A stretch of 64,000 nt of DNA from an uncultured Clostridia bacterium (GTDB lineage: Bacteria > Bacillota > Clostridia > Christensenellales > Aristaeellaceae). The notes beneath the pieces are model-generated. The model was not told the DNA's origin, did no database searches, and was given only the letters and a program-made list of their open reading frames with translations. The stretch covers positions 26,376 to 90,375 of the forward strand of contig CAKUKE010000009.1 in assembly GCA_934662505.1 (NCBI GenBank), written 5' to 3'. Below, one piece after another: positions 32,142 to 40,741 of the stretch (positions within the stretch are counted from its first letter, which is position 1; the number at the start of each line of letters is the position of its first letter). The translations under genes and the position numbers were made by a program.

Positions 32142-34316
32142 ATGGACGCTGGAAAAATCAGGGTTCTTCCACCGGAGGTCATCGGTCAGATCGCCGCAGG
32201 CGAGGTCGTGGAGCGTCCTGCCGCCGCCATCAAGGAACTGGTGGAAAACAGCATCGACGCCCACGCCACTGCCGTCACGGTGGAAATACGCGACGGCGGT
32301 CTGACCTATTTTCGGGTGACGGACAACGGGGACGGCATTCAGCCGGAGGACATCCGTCTGGCCTTTGCCCGGCACGCCACCAGCAAGATCCGTACCGCCG
32401 GCGACCTGTACGGGGTACGCTCCCTCGGTTTCCGCGGCGAGGCGCTGGCCTCCATCGCCGCCGTGGCGAAGGTCACCTGTCTGACCCGCGCCCGGGGACG
32501 GGACGTGGGCATAAAGGCGGTCAACGAGGGGGGCGACTTTACCGCCATAGAGGACGCAGCCTGTCCGGAGGGCACGTCGCTGACCGTCAGGGATCTGTTT
32601 TTCAACGCCCCCGTCCGCAGAAAATTTCTCAAAAAAAGCACAGCCGAGGCCGCGTATGTCAGCGATCTGATGGAACGGCTCATTCTCTCCCGCCCGGACG
32701 TGTCCTTCCGCTTTGTCTCTGACGGGAAGACCGCCTTTTTCAGCGCCGGCGACGGGAAGATTGAAAACGCCTGCCTGAGCGTGTTCGGGCTCAACGCGCT
32801 GAAAATGATGGTGCCCGTAAGCGGCTGTGAGGGCGGCATCCAGCTGGAAGGTCTGGTCGGCATCGGCGAAGCCTCCCGGGGCAACCGGAGCCGGGAATAC
32901 TTTTTTCTCAATCACCGTACCATGCGCAGCGGCCTGCTTTCCGCCGCACTGGAGGACGCCTGCCGTCAGCTGGTAACCATCGGAAGGTTTCCCATCTGCG
33001 CGCTGCACCTGACCATGCCCTATGAAAACGCCGATGTAAACGTTCACCCCAACAAATGGGAGGTTCGCTTCGCCAACGAGCAGGCCGTCCGTCAGAGCGT
33101 TCAGCGCATCATTTCCGATGCGCTCCTCCGGGATCGGCATACCCACATGCGCATTCCCACCGTTTTTCAAGGGCCGGAACGCCCTGCCGCCCCAGTTGCA
33201 GCCCAGCCTTCTCCCGCCGTCCCGGTTTCCTCCGGGCGCGCACCTGCCCGCAGCGCCATGTCCGACACGGTTCCGCAGCAGGCCGTGCAGACCGGCACGG
33301 CGCAGCCAAAGGACGCACCGCGCCCTGCGGCGCACGCCGTTCCGCCTCAGGGGCTCTCGCAGAGGATACCCCTGTCTTTCAACGGTCTTTCCTCCGGAGC
33401 GGATGATCTTTTTGCCGCACCCGTCGCCAGACCGCTTGCTCTGCGGGAAACGCCCTTTGCCCCGCCCGTGCCCGCTCACGGCGGAACGGTTCCCGTTTTC
33501 TCCCCTGCTCCAGCCGGAGAAAGCGCCGCTTCCCTCCAGCCTGTCCCGGTAAGCGAAACCGCCGCTCCTTCCGGCACGCCGTCGGACGCGCCTGTTCCTC
33601 TCCCACCGTCGGACGTGGAAACCCCGCCGTCTGAAAACGCGGCTGTTTCTGAAGCGCTGTCCGATGCTGCGCCTGCCGCGACCCTGATCAGCATGGACGC
33701 GGAGCAGACCGAGCAGCCGCAGGTGTCGTCCGCCTTCCGGGATAAACCCCTGCACCTGATCGGTGTGGCGTTTGACACCTACATCATTCTGCAATACGAG
33801 GATCGGCTCCTTTTGTGCGACCAGCACGCCATCCACGAGCGGCTCCTTTATGAAAAATTCACCCGCCAGACGGATCGGGATTCCTTCGTACAGCCCCTTC
33901 TGATTCCCCGGGCGATTAAGCTGACCCGTACGGAATACAACGCTTTCATCGAAAACACGGACGCGCTGCATCAGGCCGGCTTTGACGCGGAGGAATTCGG
34001 CGACACCACCGTTCAGCTGCGGGGCGTGCCCATGCTGCTGGGGCAGCCGGAGGCGGAAAGCTGTTTTCTGGGCGCGCTGGACGAGTTAGCTGACGGCGGC
34101 GCCATTTCCCGTCAGGAAAGGGTCAGCCGCATCATTCAGATGGCCTGCAAGCATGCGGTCAAGGGCGGAGAACGCCTGCCCCAGAGCGAACTGATCGAAT
34201 TAGTGCGCCGTATGCTGACCGAGGACATTCGCATGACCTGCCCTCACGGCCGCCCGCTGATGATTGAGCTGACCCGTACCGACCTTGAAAAGCGCTTCAA
34301 GCGCATTCAGAACTGA
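32142..34316 (+). CDS. mutL: DNA mismatch repair endonuclease MutL
   Basis: Partner of MutS. The 724-residue protein has the GHKL ATPase N-domain (KELVENSIDAHA, DNGDGI, GFRGEALASI). A linker of about 170 residues (roughly 345-515) is very rich in Pro, Ala, Ser and Val. The C-terminal endonuclease domain has DQHAIHERLLYE near 560, ACKHAVKGGE and CPHGRP, the metal-site motifs of nicking MutL proteins. AAGGAG precedes the ATG. The linker is unusually long and low in complexity. Confidence 0.97.
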   Translation: MDAGKIRVLPPEVIGQIAAGEVVERPAAAIKELVENSIDAHATAVTVEIRDGGLTYFRVTDNGDGIQPEDIRLAFARHATSKIRTAGDLYGVRSLGFRGEALASIAAVAKVTCLTRARGRDVGIKAVNEGGDFTAIEDAACPEGTSLTVRDLFFNAPVRRKFLKKSTAEAAYVSDLMERLILSRPDVSFRFVSDGKTAFFSAGDGKIENACLSVFGLNALKMMVPVSGCEGGIQLEGLVGIGEASRGNRSREYFFLNHRTMRSGLLSAALEDACRQLVTIGRFPICALHLTMPYENADVNVHPNKWEVRFANEQAVRQSVQRIISDALLRDRHTHMRIPTVFQGPERPAAPVAAQPSPAVPVSSGRAPARSAMSDTVPQQAVQTGTAQPKDAPRPAAHAVPPQGLSQRIPLSFNGLSSGADDLFAAPVARPLALRETPFAPPVPAHGGTVPVFSPAPAGESAASLQPVPVSETAAPSGTPSDAPVPLPPSDVETPPSENAAVSEALSDAAPAATLISMDAEQTEQPQVSSAFRDKPLHLIGVAFDTYIILQYEDRLLLCDQHAIHERLLYEKFTRQTDRDSFVQPLLIPRAIKLTRTEYNAFIENTDALHQAGFDAEEFGDTTVQLRGVPMLLGQPEAESCFLGALDELADGGAISRQERVSRIIQMACKHAVKGGERLPQSELIELVRRMLTEDIRMTCPHGRPLMIELTRTDLEKRFKRIQN

Positions 34317-34319
34317 GCA

Positions 34320-35255
34320 ATGACATCCAAGACCGTATACGCCGTGGTGGGGCCTACCGCCAGCGGCAAAACCGTCCTGTCCCTGACCCTGGCGCAGCGC
34401 ATCGGGGGCGAAATTCTCTGCATGGACAGCATGCAGGTCTACCGCCGTATGAATATCGGCACCGCCAAGCCCACCCCGGCAGAGCAGGCGGCCATCCCCC
34501 ATCATCTGCTGGATCTGGTGGAGCCGGATGAAGCCTTCACCGTATCCGATTACGAAGCAGCCGCCCGTCCGATGCTGGACGCCCTGCCCGTTCCCCTGCT
34601 GGTAGGCGGCACAGGGCTGTATCTGGAGGCCTTGTCCACCCGTTCCTCCTTTGGCACGGTGGCGGGTGACGAAGCGCTCCGGCAGCAATTGCACCGTGTG
34701 GCGGAAAGGGAGGGCGTAAACGCCCTTCACGCCCGCCTCGCTGCCTGCGACCCGGTCAGTGCCGCCCGCATCCATCCCAACGATGTCCGGCGGGTGGTAC
34801 GTGCGCTGGAGGTGTATACCCTGACGGGCCGCCCGTTTTCCCAGCTGACGGTTCGTCAGACAGACGACCGCTACCGTTTCTGCCTGATCGGCATCGACCT
34901 GCCCCGCGAGGCCCTGTACCGCCGCATCAACGCCCGGGTGGAGCAGATGATGGCGCAGGGGCTCCTGAAGGAAGTGCGGGCACTCCGGGACAGCGGCGTC
35001 CCCGAGGACGCTCAGGCCATGCAGGGGCTGGGTTACAAGGAACTGTACGCCTATCTGGACGGCGAAATGTCCCTTGATGCGGCCGTATCGCTTATTCAGA
35101 TGCGTACCCGGCACTATGCCAAGCGGCAGCTGACCTGGTTCCGCAGGGATGACCGCATTCACTGGCTGTCCTTTACCGACGACCCCGAAGCGCTTGCAGG
35201 GCAGGCGCTTCACATCATCAAGCAAAGCGAGGAACACCGTCATGAATCTGTATGA
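34320..35255 (+). CDS. miaA: tRNA dimethylallyltransferase
   Basis: Transfers a dimethylallyl group to A37 of tRNAs reading UNN codons, giving the i6A that MiaB then thiomethylates. The 311-residue protein starts with the P-loop GPTASGKT, followed by DSMQVYRRM and IGTAKPT. It also has a central VGGTGLY and GLGYKELYAYLDG near residues 237-249. The ATG lies three bases after mutL. The 3' end overlaps ynbB by 14 bases. Confidence 0.96.
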   Translation: MTSKTVYAVVGPTASGKTVLSLTLAQRIGGEILCMDSMQVYRRMNIGTAKPTPAEQAAIPHHLLDLVEPDEAFTVSDYEAAARPMLDALPVPLLVGGTGLYLEALSTRSSFGTVAGDEALRQQLHRVAEREGVNALHARLAACDPVSAARIHPNDVRRVVRALEVYTLTGRPFSQLTVRQTDDRYRFCLIGIDLPREALYRRINARVEQMMAQGLLKEVRALRDSGVPEDAQAMQGLGYKELYAYLDGEMSLDAAVSLIQMRTRHYAKRQLTWFRRDDRIHWLSFTDDPEALAGQALHIIKQSEEHRHESV

Positions 35256-36492
35256 AAACGTAGATGCGCTGATCCGTCAGGCAGAGGCGGACTGCCGGGA
35301 CGTGTTTGACCGTCTGGCAGAGATGGAAGAAAAAAATACCGCCCGCGTACTGGACGCCTTCCACGCCGAAAACATCGCCGTCCGGCATTTTTCTCCGTCC
35401 ACAGGCTACGGCTACGACGACGTGGGGCGGGACGCGCTGGAACGGGTTTTTGCCCGGCTGTTCGGCACAGAAGCCGCCATTGTCCGCCCCCACATCGTCA
35501 GCGGCACGGCCGCCCTGTCCCTGTGCCTCTTCGGTCTGCTTTTGCCGGGCGAGCATCTTCTGTCCGCCACGGGTACGCCCTACGATACCATGCAGACCGT
35601 CATCGGCCTGACCGGCGACGGAATCGGCTCCCTTCAGGAAATGGGCGTCCGCTATTCTCAGGTGGAAATGACGGAGGACGGCCTGCTGGACACGGACGCC
35701 ATCCTGCTTGCGCTGCGCCCGGAGACCCGGGTCGTGCTGATCCAGCGCAGCCGGGGCTATGCCTGGCGCGCTTCCCTGACGCCGGCGGATATGGCCGATA
35801 CCATCGCCCGCATCCACGCGTCGCGCCCCGACGTATACGTCATGGTGGACAACTGCTACGGCGAATTCATCTGCGAAAACGAACCGACCCATGTGGGTGC
35901 GGACGTGGCCGTCGGCAGTCTGATCAAAAACATTGGGGGCGGTCTGGCGCCCACCGGCGGATATCTGGCAGGCACGGAAAAAGCCATCCGGCGCATCGAG
36001 ACCCGCCTGACCGCTCCAGGCATCGGCCGGGAGGAGGGCAGTTACGCCGCCTCGTACCGTCCTTTTTATCAGGGGCTGTTCATGGCGCCCCACACCGTCG
36101 GTCAGGCGCTCAGGACCGCCGTGCTGGCCGCCCGCATCTTTGAGCTGCTTGGCATGAAGACCACGCCGGATTACCGTGCGCAGCGCGCCGACATCATTCA
36201 GGCCATTGAAATGGGCACTCCCGACCGGCTGGTCGCCTTCTGTCAGGGCATTCAGGCCGCGTCGCCCATCGACGCATCTGCCGTTCCCGAGCCCTGGGAC
36301 ATGCCCGGCTACACCGATCAGGTGATTATGGCGGCAGGAACGTTCGTCAGCGGCGCGTCCATTGAGCTGTCCGCCGACGCACCCATGCGCGCTCCCTACA
36401 TTGCCTACCTTCAGGGCGGCCTGACCTATGCCCACGGAAAGCTGGCGCTCAGGAGCGCGCTGGAAATGCTTGAAAGCCGTGCGCTGATCTGA
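35242..36492 (+). CDS. ynbB: YnbB family PLP-dependent protein (methionine gamma-lyase-like)
   Basis: A 416-residue fold-type I PLP enzyme of the YnbB/aluminium-resistance family. FSPSTGYGYDDVGRD and a GTAALSLCLFGLL phosphate-binding region are near the N-terminus. The probable PLP lysine is in SLIKNIGGGLAPTGGY. GAGGAAC precedes the ATG inside miaA. Its position behind miaA is the same as in Bacillus. Annotators often call the family methionine gamma-lyase, but the true reaction is not established. Confidence 0.88.
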   Translation: MNLYENVDALIRQAEADCRDVFDRLAEMEEKNTARVLDAFHAENIAVRHFSPSTGYGYDDVGRDALERVFARLFGTEAAIVRPHIVSGTAALSLCLFGLLLPGEHLLSATGTPYDTMQTVIGLTGDGIGSLQEMGVRYSQVEMTEDGLLDTDAILLALRPETRVVLIQRSRGYAWRASLTPADMADTIARIHASRPDVYVMVDNCYGEFICENEPTHVGADVAVGSLIKNIGGGLAPTGGYLAGTEKAIRRIETRLTAPGIGREEGSYAASYRPFYQGLFMAPHTVGQALRTAVLAARIFELLGMKTTPDYRAQRADIIQAIEMGTPDRLVAFCQGIQAASPIDASAVPEPWDMPGYTDQVIMAAGTFVSGASIELSADAPMRAPYIAYLQGGLTYAHGKLALRSALEMLESRALI

Positions 36493-36550
36493 CCCTTTCC
36501 CGTATATTCCCCCTCCCTGCCGCGTATGTTCTGGCGAGGAGGGGATTTTT

Positions 36551-37219
36551 TTGCAGCCGATCAAGCCAGCCGCTCAAAAAGCGAACATTACCCGCGTGTC
36601 CGTCCGCACCGCCGCCCAAAGCGTTCCTGTTTCATCCATTCCCCGCGCCGGTTCAGTCCGCCGCAGCGCGCCTGCCCGCCGTCTGAGCCGCTATTTTGTC
36701 ATGCTCTGTTTTCTGATGCTCTGCGCCGTGGCCATACACAACGGGGTATACGACCCGTCCGCCGTCCTTTCGGCCAGCGCCGCGCCGGACGACTCGTGGG
36801 ACGAGCAGCTTGGCAAAATCAGCTTTGTCGGCCATTTCTTCCCGGAGACCCTGTCCGTCTTCTGGACGCAGACGGCTGATGCCATCACACTGCCCGGTGC
36901 ATACGCGATAAGTCATGTCTGGGAAACGCAGGAACCCTATTACGCCTTTTGCCTGACGGACGACCGGGTCAGCGCGCTGACGGACGGCGTGATTGATCGC
37001 GTGACGGCGGAGACAGACGGCACCCGTACGGTGACGGTGGCCGTTTCCGGGCGGGAAAGCGCGCGGTACAGTCTGGTCACCCGTTGCAGCCTCCAGCCAG
37101 GCGACCGGCTCTTGGCAGGCGATGAGATCGGCCGGTGCGAGGGGAAAGAACTGATCTTTGCCTATTACCGGGACGGAGTGCCCATCCGCCTCTCTGTGCT
37201 GGAAGGTGATGCGTCATGA
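36551..37219 (+). CDS. SpoIVFA-like membrane protein with degenerate LytM domain
   Basis: A 222-residue protein with a long basic, disordered-looking cytoplasmic N-terminus, one membrane segment at about residues 48-65, and an outer region ending in a LytM/M23-like domain (GVIDRVTAETDG through GDRLLAGDEIGRCEGK). The domain lacks the zinc His residues of active M23 peptidases. That layout is that of SpoIVFA, which holds the sigma-K processing protease in check in the mother cell. The TTG start follows a GAGGAGGGG site. It overlaps the SpoIVFB-like gene by four bases, the main support for the call. Confidence 0.7.
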   Translation: MQPIKPAAQKANITRVSVRTAAQSVPVSSIPRAGSVRRSAPARRLSRYFVMLCFLMLCAVAIHNGVYDPSAVLSASAAPDDSWDEQLGKISFVGHFFPETLSVFWTQTADAITLPGAYAISHVWETQEPYYAFCLTDDRVSALTDGVIDRVTAETDGTRTVTVAVSGRESARYSLVTRCSLQPGDRLLAGDEIGRCEGKELIFAYYRDGVPIRLSVLEGDAS

Positions 37220-38103
37220 AATGCCGCCTTGGCAGGGTCTGCCTGATCATACACCCTCTTTTACCTGCATTTCTCCTTTTTTGCGGGGTACGGGGATGCC
37301 TGTTTTCCCTGCTGCCCGCCCTTCTGGCGCTTGTCTGGCACGAGTGCGGCCACCTGCTGATCATGCGGGTTCTGGGACGCTGCCCGGAAGAGATCACCCT
37401 GTCCCCCGTCGGCGGGCTGATGACCTGCGACGTATCCTCCCTGCCCCGGGGGCGTCAGGCACTGATCTATCTGGGCGGCCCCCTGTTCAGCCTGCTGGGA
37501 TACGTCCTGTGCTACGCTGCCCTGCTGCGTCCCTCGGCAGCCGTTCCATTTCTGCTGGACAGCCTGCGCGCCCATCTTCTGCTGACCCTGTTCAACCTGC
37601 TGCCCGTGCTCCCTTTAGACGGCGGTCAGGCGCTTGGCACGCTGATGCGCCGCCGGCCTGCCGTACAACGGGTACTAACCGGCGGCGGTTTTCTATGCGG
37701 TGTTGCGCTGATTGTTTTTTCCATGTATTCTGCCCTGAAAAAGGGCGCTTTTCAGCCTGCCCCTGCCCTGACCGGGTGCTTTCTGATCTACCTGAACACA
37801 GTATCCGCTCAGCAAAGCGGAAGCCGGTGCATCCATGAAGCGCTGTGTCAGCGCATGCAGCTGGAAAAAGGGCGCGCCCTGCCCGCCCGCATGTACGCCC
37901 TGCTCGATGATACGCCCCTGTGCCGCGCCCTCCCCTGTCTGTCCTCCGGGCGCTATGTTTTCATCCTGCCCGTCGATCGATCCGGCCGGCCGACGCATCC
38001 GCCGATAACCCACGCAGACGTGTGCGCCAGTCTGATGGAGGATGCGGGAATCACGCTGGGCAGCGCCGCGGAAAAAGCCGCGAAAAACCTCGTTGCGCAT
38101 TGA
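37216..38103 (+). CDS. SpoIVFB-like site-2 membrane metalloprotease
   Basis: Intramembrane zinc protease of 295 residues with four or more membrane segments. The catalytic HECGH (HExxH) is near residues 43-47, and the second metal motif NLLPVLPLDGGQ is near 130-141. A cytoplasmic C-terminal region resembles the CBS-bearing end of SpoIVFB. In Bacillus SpoIVFB releases sigma-K from its pro-form during late sporulation. Translation is coupled to the SpoIVFA-like gene (ATGA). Other site-2 proteases cannot be excluded without checking the sigK gene. Confidence 0.83.
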   Translation: MKCRLGRVCLIIHPLLPAFLLFCGVRGCLFSLLPALLALVWHECGHLLIMRVLGRCPEEITLSPVGGLMTCDVSSLPRGRQALIYLGGPLFSLLGYVLCYAALLRPSAAVPFLLDSLRAHLLLTLFNLLPVLPLDGGQALGTLMRRRPAVQRVLTGGGFLCGVALIVFSMYSALKKGAFQPAPALTGCFLIYLNTVSAQQSGSRCIHEALCQRMQLEKGRALPARMYALLDDTPLCRALPCLSSGRYVFILPVDRSGRPTHPPITHADVCASLMEDAGITLGSAAEKAAKNLVAH

Positions 38104-38121
38104 TGTGCTTTGTGCTATAAT
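38093..38121 (+). promoter_or_regulatory. Promoter of smpB-ssrA
   Basis: TTGCGC, 17-base spacer, TATAAT, overlapping the end of the spoIVFB-like gene and 47 bases upstream of smpB. Confidence 0.6.
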
Positions 38122-38167
38122 ACAGGTGTAGACGTTTCGTCCGATCAATGAAAAGGAGGCGCTGTGT

Positions 38168-38641
38168 GTGGCAAAAGCCGTCGGCATAAAGACCGTTGCG
38201 CAAAACCGTCGCGCACGACACGACTTTTTTATTGAAGACAGTCTGGAATGCGGAATGGAACTGAAAGGAACGGAGGTCAAATCGCTGCGGCAGGGGCACG
38301 TCAATCTGAAGGAAAGCTATGCCGTCGTTAAAAACGGCGAGGTGCTGGTTCTGTCCATGCACATCAGTCCTTACGAGCAGGGCAACATCTTCAACGTTGA
38401 CCCCATGCGCCCCAAGCGTCTGCTTCTGCACAAAAGCGAAATCCGCAAACTGCAGACCCTCGTTCAGCGTCAGGGCTACACGCTCATCCCGCTGGACATC
38501 TATCTGAAGGACGGACGGATGAAAATGAATCTGGGCGTATGCGTGGGCAAGCATCTGCACGATAAACGGGCGGCGACCGCCGCAAGGGATGTAAAGCTGG
38601 AAATGGCGCGCACCCTGCGGGAGCAGAACCGCGGCGATTAG
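38168..38641 (+). CDS. smpB: SsrA-binding protein SmpB
   Basis: RNA-binding partner of tmRNA in rescue of stalled ribosomes. The 157-residue protein has the OB-fold landmarks ARHDFFIEDSLECGMELKGTEVKSLR (shown in part as GTEVKSLR), NVDPMRPKRLLLHK, and a basic C-terminal tail (GKHLHDKRAATAARD) that enters the decoding centre. The start is GTG at 38168, seven bases after AAAAGGAGG. The tmRNA gene follows 17 bases after the stop. Confidence 0.96.
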   Translation: MAKAVGIKTVAQNRRARHDFFIEDSLECGMELKGTEVKSLRQGHVNLKESYAVVKNGEVLVLSMHISPYEQGNIFNVDPMRPKRLLLHKSEIRKLQTLVQRQGYTLIPLDIYLKDGRMKMNLGVCVGKHLHDKRAATAARDVKLEMARTLREQNRGD

Positions 38642-38658
38642 CCCTGCATTCACCTCAT

Positions 38659-39004
38659 GGGGGCGTACTGGTTTCGACGGGGATCGTCGGGCATATGAGA
38701 AGCGAGCCGCGGACCCTGACCGCGTAAAAACGGGGAATTAAATCGAACTGACAATAACGAATTTGCTTTCGCTGCTTAATGCAGCGCGTCGACCTTAAGC
38801 GCTCACGGCTTAAACCCTCGGCGTCATTGATGTGAGGAACAGGCGCGTCAAAGCTTTGAGACGATGCCGGTATCATGAAGCTACCAACGGCAAAAGCCCG
38901 GCAGGGGGCGTTTGTCAGCGGGAATTTCAAAACCCTGCCTGCGCTCGGAGAAACTTGTAGGCCTGAATTCTCGGACAGGGGTTCGATTCCCCTCGCCTCC
39001 ACCA
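38659..39004 (+). ncRNA. ssrA: Transfer-messenger RNA (tmRNA)
   Basis: A 346-base gene beginning with the conserved GGGGGCGTACTGGTTTCGAC and ending with the T-arm GGTTCGATTCC and acceptor strand CGCCTCC plus ACCA. The seven terminal pairs of the acceptor stem match, with one G-U. The tag reading frame ends ...DNNEFAFAA then TAA at 38758-38779. Its beginning is uncertain; residues N, R, T, D, N, N, E, F, A, F, A, A are in frame. It lies directly behind smpB. The CCA end is encoded. Confidence 0.97.
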
Positions 39005-39009
39005 ATCAT

Positions 39010-39032
39010 CCCCCGGCAAAGCCGGGGGTTTT
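39010..39032 (+). terminator. Terminator of ssrA
   Basis: A perfect 8-bp stem (CCCCCGGC/GCCGGGGG) with an AAA loop followed by TTTT, six bases after the tmRNA end. Confidence 0.8.
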
Positions 39033-39143
39033 GCATATGCGGGCAAAGCCCTATAATACTAGGCCGCGCCCTCGCAGGCGCATAGACGGTCTGGCATTTG
39101 CGTGGGTCTGTTGCTTACTGCCCGTTAAAGACGGGCTGCTCTG

Positions 39144-39608
39144 TTACCTGCCACCCTTAAAAGGGTCGTCGTCCTTCCCAAACATCGTCAGCTGTTCTCC
39201 CAGCTTATCCTCGTCCAACTGACGCCGGATATATTCCGCAATCTTTTGCTTGTTCTTTCCCACCGTATCTACGTAATACCCTCGGCACCAGAACTCCCTT
39301 CCCCTATACTTGTATTTCAGGTTCCCGAACTGCTCGTAGATCATCAGACTGCTCTTTCCTTTCAGGTATCCCATAAAACCGGATACCGATACCTTCGGCG
39401 GTATGCTCACCAGCATATGTACATGATCCGGGCAGATTTCCGCTTCGTGGATTTCGATCCCCTTCCACTCGCACAGTTGCCTCAGGATCTTCCCGATCTC
39501 TGCCCTTTTCTCCCCAAAGAACACTTTTCTACGGTACTTCGGCGCAAATACTATATGATATTTGCAATTCCACTTCGCATGTGCTAAACTCTTATTGTCA
39601 TTCGTCAT
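39144..39608 (-). CDS. tnpA: IS200/IS605 family transposase TnpA
   Basis: HUH single-stranded DNA transposase of 154 residues. The N-terminus AKWNCKYHIVFAPKYRRKVF, HVHMLVSIPP (the His-x-His metal motif) and GYLKGKSS are diagnostic. The catalytic Tyr is probably in AEYIRRQ. Length is normal for the family (about 130-155) and the frame is intact. The ATG at 39608 is chosen because family similarity begins there; the open frame continues upstream without a matching sequence. No TnpB is present. Confidence 0.94.
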   Translation of the reverse strand: MTNDNKSLAHAKWNCKYHIVFAPKYRRKVFFGEKRAEIGKILRQLCEWKGIEIHEAEICPDHVHMLVSIPPKVSVSGFMGYLKGKSSLMIYEQFGNLKYKYRGREFWCRGYYVDTVGKNKQKIAEYIRRQLDEDKLGEQLTMFGKDDDPFKGGR

Positions 39609-39712
39609 CGCGAATGTCCTCCTTTTGCTTCTCGTTTTGCAGTTGCCAGGCCGCATCTCCATTATAGCAAAAGGAGTTTTTCTTTCCCCCTCACCGCTTA
39701 AGCTCCTCTGAA

Positions 39713-39731
39713 CCCCACGCCTAGCGTGGGG
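39713..39731. repeat. Subterminal hairpin of the IS200-type element
   Basis: A perfect 8-bp stem (CCCCACGC/GCGTGGGG) with a CTA loop. TnpA enzymes recognise such imperfect palindromes near their ends. Confidence 0.6.
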
Positions 39732-39742
39732 TTTTCGGGGGA

Positions 39743-39777
39743 CAAGAAAAACGCGCAAATCAATGCGAATTTGCGCG
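39743..39777 (-). terminator. Terminator after the LysR gene
   Basis: On the minus strand, a perfect 9-bp stem (CGCGCAAAT/ATTTGCGCG) with an eight-base loop is followed by TTTTTCTT. Confidence 0.8.
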
Positions 39778-39795
39778 CTAAATAATAAGATATTC

Positions 39796-40677
39796 TTATT
39801 CGAACTGCGTTTTCAGCAGCTCGGCGAAGGATTCCGCGTGCGCGCTCGCGCCGTGACGCTTCCAGAATGCGCAGAGCGTTGCGCGCACCGGTTCCGAATC
39901 GCGAACGAGCGGAACGCGCGCGGTCAGACCGGAACAGGCGCAGCCGCCGCAGACGGGCAGAAAGCCCTTGCCGCCCAGCACCATCATCCGTGCGGATTCA
40001 AGGCTTTCGGCAAATGCAAATTCGCCGCTGAAGCCGACGACGTCCTGATAATACGCGCGCTCATGCGCCTGTTCGCCGGCGGAGGACACGAGAATGCACG
40101 GCGTGTTCTTCATCTCCTGCGCGGTGGCGCGGGAAAGCACGGCGAGCGGGCTGTGAACGGACAGCTCCAGCTCGAGCGGCCGTTCGGCGAACACGAGATT
40201 GAAGTATTCCTCGGAAAACGCGCGGCGCTGATCGTTGAAAACCACGTCCGCGCTGCCGCTGCGGAGCATGGCGTACAGCTCCTCATGGTTGCCATAGGCG
40301 ACGGAGAGCGCCACATCCGGGTGTTCGGCGGCGAAGCGATCGATCGCGCGGTGAAATTCGCAGCCGGAATACGTTCGCAAATAGCCGATCGACAGCGCGG
40401 ACGCGTCGCCCTGCGCAATGCGCACGGTTTCGGCGCGCGCGGAATCAAAATCGGCAACCAGCACGAGCGCCTTGCGATAGAAATGCTCGCCTGCGGGCGT
40501 CAGCGAAAAGCGCCGGTTGGAGCGCGCGAACAGCTCGCAGCCCAGCGCGGTTTCGAGCGCGTGAATCTGCTGCGAAATGGCGGATTGCGAGATAAAGCAC
40601 GCGTCCGTGGCGCGGGAAAAGCTGTTTTCGCGCACTACGGCGAGAAAGTATTTCAGCTGCCGAATGGAAACGTTCAT
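39796..40677 (-). CDS. LysR-family transcriptional regulator
   Basis: A 293-residue regulator with the N-terminal winged helix-turn-helix (LKYFLAVVRENSFSRATDACFISQSAISQQIHALE, seen as the block SQSAISQQIHALE near residues 30-42). A two-lobed effector domain from about residue 90 follows. AAAGGGG precedes the ATG. It lies 65 bases behind a phosphoribosyltransferase gene in the same direction and ends the minus-strand block. The target is unknown; the adjoining gene is the simplest candidate. Confidence 0.92.
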   Translation of the reverse strand: MNVSIRQLKYFLAVVRENSFSRATDACFISQSAISQQIHALETALGCELFARSNRRFSLTPAGEHFYRKALVLVADFDSARAETVRIAQGDASALSIGYLRTYSGCEFHRAIDRFAAEHPDVALSVAYGNHEELYAMLRSGSADVVFNDQRRAFSEEYFNLVFAERPLELELSVHSPLAVLSRATAQEMKNTPCILVSSAGEQAHERAYYQDVVGFSGEFAFAESLESARMMVLGGKGFLPVCGGCACSGLTARVPLVRDSEPVRATLCAFWKRHGASAHAESFAELLKTQFE

Positions 40678-40741
40678 AGCGCACCCCTTTAAACCGCTTC
40701 GACCGCCGGACGTGCATCCGGCGGTCGAATTCAGAATCGGC

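Larger units (their letters stand above)
39033..39735 (-). mobile_element. IS200/IS605-type insertion element
   Basis: A single Y1-transposase gene is bracketed by short hairpins, as expected of an IS200-type element without terminal inverted repeats. One hairpin lies at 39120-39136 (GCCCGT/ACGGGC) and another at 39713-39731 (CCCCACGC/GCGTGGGG with a three-base loop). The exact ends are not visible by eye; the limits given are approximate. It sits just downstream of ssrA and marks the start of a compositionally different block. Confidence 0.75.

Noticed and set aside
39034..39056. Promoter-like TTTGCA with TATAAT at 16 bases reading into the IS element, possibly an antisense RNA
   Set aside because: The -35 match is weak and the IS200 antisense RNA known from Salmonella overlaps the transposase 5' end, not its 3' end as here.
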